Assembly: GCF_002022275.1 (NCBI RefSeq)
Contig: NZ_MSDF01000044.1
Location: 1 to 64,000, forward strand
Source of the DNA: Pseudomonas fluorescens
Lineage (GTDB): Bacteria > Pseudomonadota > Gammaproteobacteria > Pseudomonadales > Pseudomonadaceae
Direction of reading: 5' to 3'
Length of the DNA stretch: 64,000 bases
A program made the position numbers and the translations under genes. Under the pieces are notes generated by a model, which was given only the letters and a program-made list of their open reading frames with translations, searched no databases and was not told the DNA's origin. Numbering within the stretch: the stretch's first letter is position 1; each line of letters starts with the position of its first letter. Positions 23,684 to 32,120 of this stretch are shown piece by piece.

Positions 23684-24565
23684 ATGCGCCAGGATCAACT
23701 CGACGGCTTGGTGACCTTTGTGTGTGTCGCCGAACACGCCAGTTTCTCGGCCGCTGCGGTGCGTCTGGGGGTTTCGCCGTCGGCGGTGAGCCAGGTGATC
23801 CGCAACCTGGAGCGGCGCCTCGGGGTGGCGCTGTTCAACCGCACCACCCGCAGCGTCAGCCTGACTGAAGCGGGTAGCGGCTTTCTGGCCAAGGTGCAGC
23901 CTGCCGTAAGCACTTTGACTGCTGCCGCGCTGGAAGTCGGCGACAGCAGCGGCCTGCCGTCCGGGCTATTGCGCCTGAATGTGCCGCGCGCTGCTTACCT
24001 GACGGTGCTGCAACCGGTGTTGTCGGCGTTTTTCGCCGCACACCCGCACATCGACATCGAGTTGACCGTGGAAAATGCCTTGGTGGACATCGTGCGCCTG
24101 GGCTTTGATGCCGGCATCCGGTTTGGCGACTTCGTCGAGCAGGACATGGTGGCGGTCAAGGTCGGGCCGGCGTTGCGCATGCATGTGATTGCATCCCCGG
24201 ACTATTTGGCGCATCACGGTACGCCCAAGCATCCCGCTGAGTTGCTTGAGCACAACTGCATCGGTTTCCGCGCTTCGAGCGGCGTGGTGGAACGCTGGGA
24301 TTTGACCAGGGGCCAGGAAACGCTGCAATTGCCGGTGAGCGGCCGGATGATCGTCAATGACTCATCGGCGCTGGTGCAAAGCGTGTTGGACGGGCTGGGA
24401 ATCGGCTACATGATCAGCGGGCATATCGACGCGTTTATCGCGCGGGGTGAACTGGTGAGCCTGTTTGAGGATTGGTGCCCGACGTTGCCGGGCTACACCT
24501 TGTACTACCCGGACCGGCGGCGGGTGAGCCGCAAGTTGCGGGCGTTGATTGATTTTCTGCGGTAA
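23684..24565 (+). CDS. LysR-family transcriptional regulator
   Basis: ATG 23684 was chosen because GGAG lies at 23674-23677; the 19 in-frame residues upstream do not look conserved. The product has 293 residues: winged helix about 4-62 (LDGLVTFVCVAEHASFSAAA; LGVSPSAVSQVIRNLERRLG) and effector domain about 90-293. HGTPKHPAELLEHNCIGFR is typical of the large Pseudomonas LysR group acting on redox or efflux genes. It is divergent from the exported lyase gene across about 200 bases, so the lyase may be its target. Confidence 0.88.
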   Translation: MRQDQLDGLVTFVCVAEHASFSAAAVRLGVSPSAVSQVIRNLERRLGVALFNRTTRSVSLTEAGSGFLAKVQPAVSTLTAAALEVGDSSGLPSGLLRLNVPRAAYLTVLQPVLSAFFAAHPHIDIELTVENALVDIVRLGFDAGIRFGDFVEQDMVAVKVGPALRMHVIASPDYLAHHGTPKHPAELLEHNCIGFRASSGVVERWDLTRGQETLQLPVSGRMIVNDSSALVQSVLDGLGIGYMISGHIDAFIARGELVSLFEDWCPTLPGYTLYYPDRRRVSRKLRALIDFLR

Positions 24566-24573
24566 CCCGGCTT

Positions 24574-24707
24574 TGTGGCGAGCGGGCTTGCCCCGCGTTG
24601 GGCTGCGAAGCAGCCCCATCAAGCCCACCGCGTAGTGTCAGGAAGACCGCATAGTCTGGTTTTGGGGCCGCTGCGCAGCCCAACGCGGGGCAAGCCCGCT
24701 CGCCACA
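24574..24707. repeat. REPIN of the second family
   Basis: TGTGGCGAGCGGGCTTGCCC at 24574 and its mirror ending at 24707 enclose inner arms CGTTGGGCTGCGAAGCAGCC and GGGGCCGCTGCGCAGCCCAA. This is a long, nearly perfect foldback of the GTGGCGAGCGGGC family, also found at 60121-60342. Confidence 0.85.
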
Positions 24708-24744
24708 ACAGGCCCTCTAGCCACAATGAGTCTGCCTGCAACAG

Positions 24745-25212
24745 TCAGTGCATCTTGCTATGGTCCATGCCATCCAGCCCACGGGCCGGGGCCTGGATGT
24801 CGATCGACTGCTTCTCGCCCTTGGCGTTTTCCACGGTCAGGGTCAGCGGCACCTGGTCGCCTTCCTTGATCTGCCGGGTCAGGCCCATCAGCATCACGTG
24901 GTAGCCGTTCGGGTCGAGGGTGACAGCTTTGCCGGCGGGCAGGGCGACCGAGTCCACCGGGCCCATGCGCATCACGTCGTCTTTCATGCTCATTTCATGA
25001 ATCTGTACGTCCTTGGCCACAGGCGACGCCACGCTCAGCAGTTTGCTGTCGCTGTCGGCGGTGACGGTCATGAACGCGCCGCTGGACGGCTGGCCGGGTA
25101 CCGAGGCGCGCACCCAGGCGTCGGTCACTTGCACCTGGGCACTGGCGTGGGCGGCGAAGCCCAGCAGGGTCATGCCGAGCAGGGCGCGCTTGAGGTGTTG
25201 AACGGCAGTCAT
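24745..25212 (-). CDS. Periplasmic copper chaperone PCu(A)C
   Basis: From ATG 25212 the product has 155 residues: a Sec signal (LLGMTLLGFAAHASA), then VTDAWVRASVPGQPSSGAFM, the copper site H-(M)-x10-M-x21-H-x-M visible as IHEMSMKDDVMRMG and NGYHVMLMGL, and a His/Met-rich tail MDHSKMH. It delivers Cu(I) to the CuA centre of cytochrome oxidase, with SCO as thiol reductase. Its ATG overlaps the stop of the SCO gene by one base, so the two are translationally coupled. The frame is open further up, but that part lies inside the SCO gene. Confidence 0.9.
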   Translation of the reverse strand: MTAVQHLKRALLGMTLLGFAAHASAQVQVTDAWVRASVPGQPSSGAFMTVTADSDSKLLSVASPVAKDVQIHEMSMKDDVMRMGPVDSVALPAGKAVTLDPNGYHVMLMGLTRQIKEGDQVPLTLTVENAKGEKQSIDIQAPARGLDGMDHSKMH

Positions 25213-25820
25213 TAGCAGACCTCCATAACGGTGAGCAGGTCCTCTGCGCACTCTTTAGCGGTAAGGGATGCCGACAGGCCCAGGCGCAGGTTGCCACGGG
25301 TGTCGAACACAAAGCTGGTGGCCGTGTGGGACAGGGTGTAGGTGTCACCGGCGGGGATCTTTTCATAAAAGATCCCGAACTCCTTGGCGGCCACGGCGAT
25401 TTCTTCCGGGGTGCCGTACAGCGCTTCGAAGCTGGGGTCGAAGGCCTTGACGTACTGGTCGAGAATTTCCGGGGTATCGCGCTCGGGGTCGAGGGTGATG
25501 AACACCACTTGCATGATCTTCCCGTCGCGGCCCATCAGCTTCTTGGCCTGGGCGGCGCGCGCCAGGGTGGTCGGGCACACGGCCGGGCATTGGGTGAAAC
25601 CGAAGAACACCACGGGCATCAGGCCACGGTACGAGCTCAGGGTGACGGTTTCGCCGGCGGTGTTCTTGAGCTTGAAGGTGCGGCCCATGATCTTGTCACT
25701 GAGGTCCTTGCCGTACTTGAAGTTCAGCTTGGGGCTGTAGTCACAGCCGCCCAGCAGGCTGCCCAGGCCCAACAGGCCCATACCGGTCAGCACTTTGCGG
25801 CGGGTGAATAACGTACTCAT
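25212..25820 (-). CDS. SCO1/SenC/PrrC-family copper protein
   Basis: From ATG 25820 the product has 202 residues. The N-terminus has paired arginines and a lipobox (TRRKVLTGMGLLGLGSLLGG, then Cys), so it is probably a membrane-anchored lipoprotein. The thioredoxin-like domain carries the CxxxC copper site in FGFTQCPAVCPTTLA and the distal His in LSHTATSFVFD. SCO proteins insert copper into the CuA site of cytochrome oxidase. It is transcribed with the PCuAC gene and divergent from a DUF2946 gene, giving a compact copper-handling locus. Confidence 0.9.
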   Translation of the reverse strand: MSTLFTRRKVLTGMGLLGLGSLLGGCDYSPKLNFKYGKDLSDKIMGRTFKLKNTAGETVTLSSYRGLMPVVFFGFTQCPAVCPTTLARAAQAKKLMGRDGKIMQVVFITLDPERDTPEILDQYVKAFDPSFEALYGTPEEIAVAAKEFGIFYEKIPAGDTYTLSHTATSFVFDTRGNLRLGLSASLTAKECAEDLLTVMEVC

Positions 25821-25989
25821 CAACTGTGCATCCTGTGAAACGCCCGGGTTGCTTTGGCAGGCTTTGAAAGGAGTAGCGAGGCAGGCGCCAAGTCTACCAA
25901 CCCTGGCGGGTGCGCGTAATCTGCGACGTTCTGCCACAGGGGCGCGCCGCGCTTCATCCCGGTGGGCCTTCGGTGGTAGAGTCGCCGCC

Positions 25990-26373
25990 ATGAAATTGAG
26001 CCACCCTGACCGTTCCCTGATCGCCTGGGCCCTGTACTTCTGCGTGCTGATGAACGTGTTCGTCTGCGGTTTGGGGCATGGCGAGATGATGGGGTTGCAG
26101 CTCAATGGCATCGGCGGCCAGTTCTGTTCGGTGCAAGGCGGGCAGTTGCCACTTTCCGACAAAGGGTTGGCTAACCCGTCTTCCAGCAACATCTCGAACT
26201 ACTTTGCCTGCCCGGTGTGCAACGCCGTCACCCTTGCCATCGTCTTTCTGATTGGCCTGGCGTGGCTGCTGGGCATCGGGCAAGCACCGCGCCCGGCGCA
26301 TGAGCGGCGCAACAAGGCGCCGCCGCGTTACTCCTGGCCCTCGGCCAACCCCCGCGCATCCCCCGCAGTCTGA
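25990..26373 (+). CDS. DUF2946 family membrane protein
   Basis: The 127-residue protein has an N-terminal hydrophobic segment (LIAWALYFCVLMNVFVCGLG), a His/Met/Cys-containing loop (GHGEMMGLQ; FCSVQGGQ), the pair FACPVCNAV followed by a second helix LAIVFLIGLAWLLG, and a basic Pro-rich tail. This matches DUF2946, small membrane proteins often found near copper genes. It is divergent from SCO/PCuAC, so a role in copper handling is plausible but unproven. Confidence 0.75.
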   Translation: MKLSHPDRSLIAWALYFCVLMNVFVCGLGHGEMMGLQLNGIGGQFCSVQGGQLPLSDKGLANPSSSNISNYFACPVCNAVTLAIVFLIGLAWLLGIGQAPRPAHERRNKAPPRYSWPSANPRASPAV

Positions 26374-26435
26374 CGTGTGCCCTGGGCTTCCTGTTTACAG
26401 GAGGCATTCCATCGTCATGACTGTGAGTGCGTTTC

Positions 26436-26975
26436 ATGAATCATGCAGTGCCTGCAGGCGCCAGCCGCCTGGTCAGCAAGGCTTCCCGTCGCCTGCGCAC
26501 CGAACCGGTGCCGGCTGAGTACCCGAGTAATTCCCGCTGTTTCGTGCACCTCGATGCACGGTTGTTGCCCCATTGGCACAGCCTGTTCGATATCTGCCCG
26601 GCGCTGCTCAAGCTTGATCCGCCAGAAGGGTTGAACCTGTTTCGCAGCTTCATGACCTGGGCGTATCGCAACCAGCCGCCACTGGATTGGACGTATCACC
26701 TGAATGTCTGCCGCTGGTTATTGGCTTCGCCGTACCGCGTGCAGATTGATGATGAGCCCATCGAAGCGTTCATGGCGGCTGCGGCCGCCTGCTGGGTGGG
26801 CGCCGATGACAGCCAGGCTCAGGGCGTGGTCCTGGCCTGGCAAGGTACGAAGGTCTTCGACTGGAAAACTGTCAGCGCCGATGAGCGCCAGGTGTTGCCA
26901 ATGTCCCCATGGGATTTCGCCTGGTGCCCATTGAACGCCCGCGGTGAATTCAGCGGTTGGTTGCCGGTGCCCTGA
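26436..26975 (+). CDS. Hypothetical protein
   Basis: About 179 residues from ATG 26436; a GTG at 26427 is an alternative. The protein is soluble-looking and rich in Trp and aromatic residues (FVHLDARLLPHWHSLFDICP; WAYRNQPPLDWTYHLNVCRW; VLPMSPWDFAWCPLNARGEF). I do not recognise a family. Its last 26 bases overlap the end of the convergent NmrA-type gene. The long open frame and protein-like composition make it likely real. Confidence 0.6.
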   Translation: MNHAVPAGASRLVSKASRRLRTEPVPAEYPSNSRCFVHLDARLLPHWHSLFDICPALLKLDPPEGLNLFRSFMTWAYRNQPPLDWTYHLNVCRWLLASPYRVQIDDEPIEAFMAAAAACWVGADDSQAQGVVLAWQGTKVFDWKTVSADERQVLPMSPWDFAWCPLNARGEFSGWLPVP

Positions 26976-27864
26976 GGTGCCGGGCAATCCAGCCTCTGAC
27001 GTCGGTTACGGCGATCTGCTGCTGAGCGTTGAAGGTGACGGCGGGGTCCCAGGCCACGCCGTTGCCTTGGGCGAACACTGCGCGGTATTTCTGCAGGTTG
27101 TCCTCCGGGTGGTTGGCCAGGTCCGCCAACAATGTCGCGACCGGCCAAGGCTCGCGGGTGAGGGTGATGCCGAGGGTTTCGTCGACGGTATCCGCCAGTT
27201 GCCCGTAGGTCAGGGTGTCGCCTGCGGTGTACACCACTTGGTTGGTGATCGCAGGTTCGGTCAATACGATTTGCGCGGTCAGCCGACCGATATCCTCGGG
27301 CGTGGTGACGGTCACGGCGGTGTCCCAGTCGCCCAGGGCATGCACGCTGTTCTGCGCCAGATCCACCACGCCGAACGACGGCTCGAACAGAAAGCTGGTG
27401 AACATCCCGGTGGAGATGATCAGCCATTGCGTGCCGTGCTGGCCGCGTAACAGGTCGCGCACGTCCAGCTGTTCATCGAAAGAGTCCTGCGGGCTGCCCC
27501 GGCCGATCACGTCGTAGTCCACGCCGAATTGCCACGGCACATAGCGCTGCACACCGCCTTCGATGGCGGCGCGGGCGAGTTTGCGTTGGGTGCCTGGGCC
27601 GGCTGCAAAACCGGTGCAGCAGATGACCGTCGAGAAGGGCGCGAACAGGTCGGCAAGCGTGCCCTGGGTGTCGTTTTGCAAGTCGCCGGCCAGCACTTCA
27701 ATCCCCAGTTCACGCACACGCTCGGCTGCGGCGCCGTGCAGGCGGGAAGGGCGCAGCAGCACGGCAATGCGCGTCTCGTGCGGTGCCGCCAGTGCGGCGA
27801 GGGATTGCAGCACGGCCATGCCCAGTTCACCGGCACCGAGTACCAGAATGGATGAGTGAGTCAT
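26950..27864 (-). CDS. NmrA-like NAD(P)-binding protein (isoflavone-reductase type)
   Basis: From ATG 27864 the product has 304 residues. It has the atypical-SDR site LVLGAGELGMAVLQSLAAL at the N-terminus, a strand/helix VLAGDLQND, VRYVPWQFGVDYD-like region (QRYVPWQFGVDYDVIGRGSP), and VVYTAGDTLTYGQLADTVDE in the C-terminal half, as in phenylpropanoid reductases and NmrA sensors. It is divergent from an HxlR regulator, the common pairing for redox-responsive genes. The substrate is unknown. Confidence 0.85.
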   Translation of the reverse strand: MTHSSILVLGAGELGMAVLQSLAALAAPHETRIAVLLRPSRLHGAAAERVRELGIEVLAGDLQNDTQGTLADLFAPFSTVICCTGFAAGPGTQRKLARAAIEGGVQRYVPWQFGVDYDVIGRGSPQDSFDEQLDVRDLLRGQHGTQWLIISTGMFTSFLFEPSFGVVDLAQNSVHALGDWDTAVTVTTPEDIGRLTAQIVLTEPAITNQVVYTAGDTLTYGQLADTVDETLGITLTREPWPVATLLADLANHPEDNLQKYRAVFAQGNGVAWDPAVTFNAQQQIAVTDVRGWIARHLRAPATNR

Positions 27865-27955
27865 TGGGTTCTCCGTCGGTGTTGAAAGTCGTGGCATGCT
27901 TGCAGAATTAATCGCCGTACATAAGAAGGCACACCAGTGATACCGGGAGTACGCC

Positions 27956-28372
27956 ATGGATAACGACGAAATCATCCGTCGCTCGCAAGCTGCGTGCGAC
28001 GCCCTCAGCGCGGACGATGACGGCCTCAAACGCGAGGTACTGACCCACGCCGGCAACCGCTGGTCGTTGGGGATCGTGCACGTGCTGGGGGTGAACGGGC
28101 GCCTGCGTCACGCCGAAATTGGGCGACGCATGCAGGGGGTGACGCAACGCATGCTGACCCGCACGTTGCGCCAGCTCGAACGCGATGGATTGGTGCTGCG
28201 TCATGACTTCGAAGAAGTACCGCCCAAGGTCGAATACGAGCTGTCGGCTTTGGGCACGCAGTTACTGGTGCACATGATTCCGCTGTGGACGTGGGTGATC
28301 GACAACAGCGAGGCGTTCCGTCAGGCACGGCAACGATTCGACGCTGAGCGGGTCACTTCAACGCAACAGTGA
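27956..28372 (+). CDS. HxlR-family transcriptional regulator
   Basis: The 138-residue protein has LTHAGNRWSLGIVHVLGVNG (the G-x-K/R-W motif), recognition helix RMQGVTQRMLTRTLRQLERD, and wing PPKVEYELSALG. A Cys lies near the N-terminus (AACDAL) as in redox-sensing members. It is divergent from the NmrA-like gene over 91 bases and probably represses it. Confidence 0.88.
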   Translation: MDNDEIIRRSQAACDALSADDDGLKREVLTHAGNRWSLGIVHVLGVNGRLRHAEIGRRMQGVTQRMLTRTLRQLERDGLVLRHDFEEVPPKVEYELSALGTQLLVHMIPLWTWVIDNSEAFRQARQRFDAERVTSTQQ

Positions 28373-28378
28373 GCGCGT

Positions 28379-28669
28379 TTATTCTTTACGCGGGGGTGCT
28401 TTTTTGTGTTTTTTGGGGGGTTGTTGTTGGGTCGAAGACCCCGATGAGTTTGCCTTTTCATCCTTGGGGGGCGTGGCCGTTTTCTTGTCAGCATCAGCCG
28501 GGCTGCTGGGGTAGGTGCCGGGCGGTAGCGCCGAGCCTGCGGCACCCGCGCCGCTCAGAGCGTTGACGGAAGGGTTGGGGTTATCGCCGAACGCGGCAAA
28601 TACAGGGCCGCTTAACAGCGCCGACAAACCGACAATCACTAACATCCTTTGGGAGCTTCTGGTCTTCAT
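28379..28669 (-). CDS. Small exported Ser/Pro/Lys-rich protein
   Basis: From ATG 28669 the product has 96 residues: basic start MKTRSSQRM, hydrophobic core LVIVGLSALLSGPVFA (signal peptide, cut after VFA), then a low-complexity region (SALPPGTYPSSPADADKKTA) and a basic tail PPKKHKKAPPRKE. No known domain. It is probably a small periplasmic or envelope protein. It converges on the HxlR gene with a six-base gap. Confidence 0.65.
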   Translation of the reverse strand: MKTRSSQRMLVIVGLSALLSGPVFAAFGDNPNPSVNALSGAGAAGSALPPGTYPSSPADADKKTATPPKDEKANSSGSSTQQQPPKKHKKAPPRKE

Positions 28670-28747
28670 GACGCATTCCCCTGTGCATGGATAGGTCATC
28701 CAGCAGGACCAAGGCCCGGCGTGGCGCCGAGCCTTGGTGATGCCACA

Positions 28748-29224
28748 TCAAGCCGCCATTGGCTTGGTGGACTGCAACTTCTTGTGGGCCGCTTTCATCG
28801 CTTCCATTTCAGCGCCCAATTCTTCCAGCAGTTTTTTGCCCAAGAGCTTTTTGGCCTGAGGAAACATCTCGGTTTCTTCCTCTTCGATGTGGTGCTCCAG
28901 CAGTTCCTTCACCACTTTGACGCGACCGGAAAACTCCGTCGTGGAGGGCTCGGTTTTCTGCAAGTCGGGCAGGACCAGAGAATCCACCGTGCGGTGCTCT
29001 TCCTTGGCTTCGTGGTACATGATGTCCTGTTCTTTGCCGCCGGCCTTGCGAAACGCCGGGTAGAGAATTTCTTCTTCAAGCTTGGTGTGCAAGCTGATTT
29101 CCGCTTCCAGTTTGGCCAGCAGTTCAGTGCGCTTTTTGACGCCGCGTTCGGTGGACTCACTTAACTGCGTCAATAGGGCCTTGACGCGTACATGGTCGGC
29201 TTCGAGAAGGTCGATGGCGTTCAT
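28748..29224 (-). CDS. Hemerythrin-like (HHE) domain protein
   Basis: From ATG 29224 the product has 158 residues and is all helical. Iron-binding residues fit the HHE pattern: LLEADHVRVKALL, EISLHTKLEEEILYPAF, MYHEAKEEHRTVDSL and LEHHIEEEETEMFPQAKK. Such proteins bind a di-iron centre and are linked to oxygen or nitrosative stress. The longer upstream frame is unlikely. It stands alone between an exported small protein and a spacer with no visible partner. Confidence 0.9.
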   Translation of the reverse strand: MNAIDLLEADHVRVKALLTQLSESTERGVKKRTELLAKLEAEISLHTKLEEEILYPAFRKAGGKEQDIMYHEAKEEHRTVDSLVLPDLQKTEPSTTEFSGRVKVVKELLEHHIEEEETEMFPQAKKLLGKKLLEELGAEMEAMKAAHKKLQSTKPMAA

Positions 29225-29490
29225 GGTTGGAACCTCACGGATAACACTCGGGCGGGTCGAAATGCGCGCCTCTTGGGGATAGGTGTGCATTAGCTGTACC
29301 AAGTCGCGGGCATTTTTTATTTATAAGTAAATCAGTGAATTACCTGATTCGCGGGCGTTACGACGTCGTGCAGGTTGCAAGGTCCGGCCCTGGCGGGCGT
29401 GCATTAAGCCGCATGGGCCTCTTGACGGTTTTTTAATGAACCCTCAGCGCAAATGAGTGACCTAACCCATAAGACCTCAGGAGGTGAATC

Positions 29491-29697
29491 ATGCAAATAG
29501 AATATGTCTGGATCGGTTTGGCGGTGATTCTGCTGCTCTTGGAACTGTGGGCGATCAATGTCGTATTACGCAGCACCAGTGGCTGGGAGACCAAGGGGCT
29601 GTGGCTGATCATTCTGATTTTTGTGCCGCTGTTCGGGCTGATTGCCTGGGCCATGTTCGGGCCGAAACGCGAGATGCCGGAGCATCGTAGAAGCTGA
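29491..29697 (+). CDS. Small PLDc_N-type membrane protein
   Basis: The 68-residue protein has two membrane helices (YVWIGLAVILLLLELWAINV; LWLIILIFVPLFGLIAWAMF) joined by RSTSGWETKG and ends GPKREMPEHRRS. This is the two-helix module (PLDc_N) that precedes phospholipase D domains in cardiolipin synthases, here alone. A strong GGAGGTGA ribosome site lies about nine bases before ATG 29491. A terminator follows directly. Confidence 0.8.
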   Translation: MQIEYVWIGLAVILLLLELWAINVVLRSTSGWETKGLWLIILIFVPLFGLIAWAMFGPKREMPEHRRS

Positions 29698-29704
29698 AAC
29701 GGCG

Positions 29705-29740
29705 GGTAAAAAAACAGGCGCCTGAATGGGCGCCTGTTTA
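29705..29740. terminator. Rho-independent terminator, probably bidirectional
   Basis: AACAGGCGCC (29713-29722) and GGCGCCTGTT (29729-29738) form a GC-rich stem with a short loop. A run of A before the stem and T after it allow termination from both sides, serving the PLDc_N-type gene and the convergent PfpI gene. Confidence 0.85.
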
Positions 29741-29757
29741 CGTTCAGCGGTAGTATT

Positions 29758-30318
29758 TCAGCCGGCCACTGCCTTGGCGATCGCCTCATTGAACGCCGGC
29801 AAATCATCCGGTGTACGCGAGGTGATCAGCGTCCAGCCATTGGCCTTGCACTCCTTGACCTCGGCATCGACCCAATCAGCTGCGCCGGCATTTACAAGGT
29901 CGGTGCGCACGCTTTTGTACGAGGTCAGCGTCTTGCCCTTGATCACGCCGGCATCAATCAAAGCCCACGGCCCATGGCAGATGGCAGCCACGGTTTTACC
30001 CGCTTTGACGAACTCGTTAACGAGCTTCAGTGCTGCCGCGTCCAGGCGCAGGGTGTCGGCATTGACAGTGCCGCCGGGAATCACCAGCGCGTCAAAATCG
30101 GCGCCGGACACGTCGGACAATTTGGTGTCAGACTCCACGGTTTTATCCTTCTCGGTATCGCCGACGAAGGTCTGGGTTGTGCCGCCTTTGCTGGACGCAT
30201 GGGTCACCGTCGCGCCGTGGCCACGCAATGCTTCCAGAGGGCTGAGCAGTTCATCGCGCTCAATACCTGAGTTGGACGTAATGATGAGGATTTTCTTGCC
30301 GTTGAGTTGCGAACTCAT
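29758..30318 (-). CDS. DJ-1/PfpI-family protein
   Basis: The 186-residue protein has the PfpI layout: KILIITSNSGIERDELLSPL at the start, ALVIPGGTVNADTLRLD, and the nucleophile elbow VAAICHGPWALIDAG with Cys followed by His. The C-terminal WTLITSRTPDDLPAFNEAIA is the usual end. Members act as glyoxalases, deglycases or stress chaperones rather than proteases. It shares a terminator with the PLDc_N-type gene. Confidence 0.9.
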   Translation of the reverse strand: MSSQLNGKKILIITSNSGIERDELLSPLEALRGHGATVTHASSKGGTTQTFVGDTEKDKTVESDTKLSDVSGADFDALVIPGGTVNADTLRLDAAALKLVNEFVKAGKTVAAICHGPWALIDAGVIKGKTLTSYKSVRTDLVNAGAADWVDAEVKECKANGWTLITSRTPDDLPAFNEAIAKAVAG

Positions 30319-30347
30319 GGTCGAGTGTCTCCCGGGTCTGGATTGAA

Positions 30348-30446
30348 TCAGTGGGCGTAGTTGCCTTTGAGACCCTTGAGTCTTTTCAGGTGCGCTTCAA
30401 GGGGCGATTGGCTAGCGAAGTCTTTCAACTTCGCGTCGTCCGGCAT
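30348..30446 (-). CDS. Possible small protein
   Basis: A short frame from ATG 30446 encodes 32 residues (MPDDAKLKDFASQSPLEAHL, then KRLKGLKGNYAH); it stays open further upstream and could start at a TTG so as to include RWRPLNEMPDD. The sequence is helix-forming and basic at the end. It looks coding by composition and lies just upstream of the PfpI gene on the same strand, but no ribosome site is clear. Confidence 0.35.
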   Translation of the reverse strand: MPDDAKLKDFASQSPLEAHLKRLKGLKGNYAH

Positions 30447-30604
30447 TTCATTGAGAGGGCGCCAGCGCAAAAGGTTTAAATTAATTTGTGCTTATTTCTC
30501 CAGCGGGCACCCGGGGCAATTTCCTTGAACTATCGAAAATGGGCGGGCTCTGCTGCATAAGCGCCCGCTTTTTTTGCGGGCTGTCCACTGCCCGGAGACA
30601 GACC

Positions 30605-30829
30605 ATGACTGATCGCAATACAGCCGACAAAACCCCCGAGCCCATCAGTTCCGAAGACGCTCAGAAAGGCACCGAAAAAGCCACCAAGGGCCAAACCCTT
30701 GAACGCCCGAATCCAAAAACCGAAACCGTAGACAAGGTGCTCACGCCAACGTCGATCAAGGAAACGCAGCGCCAGACCGATGCCATCAATGAGCAGGCGG
30801 CCAAGGCCGAGCGCGCGTTGGGCGATTGA
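30605..30829 (+). CDS. Small charged hydrophilic protein
   Basis: This 74-residue protein has no hydrophobic core: Lys, Glu, Thr and Pro dominate (ADKTPEPISSEDAQKGTEKA; SIKETQRQTDAINEQAAKAE). It is probably disordered or helical. CGGAGA lies before ATG 30605. The upstream in-frame extension is not protein-like. It ends three bases before the start of the helix-hairpin-helix gene, so the two are likely one transcript. The function is unknown. Confidence 0.65.
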   Translation: MTDRNTADKTPEPISSEDAQKGTEKATKGQTLERPNPKTETVDKVLTPTSIKETQRQTDAINEQAAKAERALGD

Positions 30830-30831
30830 GC

Positions 30832-31263
30832 ATGGCCCGGTCAATTACCGCATCCGAATTGGGCATTGACCTTACGCCTGAAGATGACGCCAGCCTGTTC
30901 AAGTGGTTTCTCGCCAGCTTCCTGATGGGCAAGCGTATTCAGGCGCCGATTGCGGCGCAGGCTTACCGGGTGATTGTCGAGGAGGAGGGCCGTGATACCG
31001 CGCGTAAGTTGCAGCACTGCACGTCCCGCGAGCTGGTCGCGATGCTGGGGCGAGCCCACTACGTGCGCTACGACGAAACCACCGCGCAGCGCCTGCTCGA
31101 CCTCAGCGCCAAGTTGAACGCCGAGTACGCGGGCAAAATGACCCGGATGCGCGATGCCAGTAAAGACCGCCAAGCCTTCGAAAAACGTCTGGGCGAGTTT
31201 GCCGGCGTGGGCCCCAAGACCATCGAGATTTTCATGCGCGATGCGGCGGCGGTGCTGTTTTGA
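30832..31263 (+). CDS. Helix-hairpin-helix protein (endonuclease III-like fold)
   Basis: The 143-residue helical protein has a C-terminal segment FAGVGPKTIEIFMRDAAAVL, which matches the HhH motif of HhH-GPD DNA glycosylases; the first part (EDDASLFKWFLASFLMGKRI) resembles the start of that fold. The catalytic Lys/Asp and the 4Fe-4S cysteines of full glycosylases are not seen and the protein is short, so it may bind DNA without base excision. It follows the small charged protein directly. Confidence 0.7.
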   Translation: MARSITASELGIDLTPEDDASLFKWFLASFLMGKRIQAPIAAQAYRVIVEEEGRDTARKLQHCTSRELVAMLGRAHYVRYDETTAQRLLDLSAKLNAEYAGKMTRMRDASKDRQAFEKRLGEFAGVGPKTIEIFMRDAAAVLF

Positions 31264-31334
31264 GCGCACCGCTTTACGCAGGCTGGTGCCTGTCGCGTGA
31301 AACTGAGGTGGCGGTTACACCCGATGCCCTCTGC

Positions 31335-32120
31335 CTACTCGACCTCCACCTGCAACACTTCCAGGCCTAATTGCTCATACCGTTCGACACTGGGCACATG
31401 CCACTCGGTGATCAGCGTGTGGATGCGTTCGCACGGCCCCACCACAAAGGGTTCCACTGCGCCGAGTTTGTCGGCGGTGGAAACCGCCACCACATGGGAG
31501 GCGCTGTCGAGCAGCGCTTGCTTGACCGCCACTTCGTCAAAATGCTGCGAGGTAATGCCGATTTGCGGGTGCAAGGCGCACACGCCGGTAAACAGCAGGT
31601 CGGCCTTGACGCTCTGGATCAGGCGTACGGCCTCTTGCCCGCCAGTGGACAGGGTGGCGGGGTTGAGCTGGCCGCCGGCCAGAATCACTTTGACATAGGG
31701 GTGATCCGCTAGAGCGACGGCGATCATCGGCGAGGCGGTGACGACGGTCAGGCGAATCTCGCGCGGTAACGATTGCGCGATCTGCAGCGTGGTCGAACCG
31801 GAATCGAACAGCACGATCTGGCCGTCCTCCACGCGGTCGGCGGCCAACTGTGCGAGGCGACGCTTGGCGTCGTTTGTTTCGCCGACGCGGGTGAAGAAGT
31901 CCTTGCCGGTGTCCTTGGGCCTGGGCAAAGCGCCACCGTGTACACGCTGCAACAAACCGGCGGCGGCCAGTTCTCCGAGGTCGCGGCGGATGGTGTCCTG
32001 GGACACGGCGAAATGTTCGACCAGGTCCGAGGCGGTGACTTTGCCATCGCGCTCCAGCAGCAACAGGATCTTCTGTTTGCGCAACGAAGGCAGGTCAATG
32101 GCTTGATGGGTGTTTTGCAT
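31335..32120 (-). CDS. DeoR-family transcriptional regulator
   Basis: From ATG 32120 the product has 261 residues: DeoR helix-turn-helix about 12-65 (LRKQKILLLLERDGKVTASD; VSQDTIRRDLGELAAAGLLQ; VHGGA) and the sugar-phosphate-binding domain with LFDSGSTTLQIAQSLP, VILAGGQLNPATLSTGG and DEVAVKQALLDSA. DeoR proteins usually respond to phosphorylated sugars. No sugar operon is adjacent, so the target lies elsewhere. The longer open frame upstream has no coding character. Confidence 0.9.
   Translation of the reverse strand: MQNTHQAIDLPSLRKQKILLLLERDGKVTASDLVEHFAVSQDTIRRDLGELAAAGLLQRVHGGALPRPKDTGKDFFTRVGETNDAKRRLAQLAADRVEDGQIVLFDSGSTTLQIAQSLPREIRLTVVTASPMIAVALADHPYVKVILAGGQLNPATLSTGGQEAVRLIQSVKADLLFTGVCALHPQIGITSQHFDEVAVKQALLDSASHVVAVSTADKLGAVEPFVVGPCERIHTLITEWHVPSVERYEQLGLEVLQVEVE

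Noticed and set aside
30563..30581. GCCCGC-T7-GCGGGC hairpin as a terminator upstream of the small charged protein
   Set aside because: The T-run is in the loop, not after the stem, and no plus-strand gene ends before it, so I do not call it a terminator.
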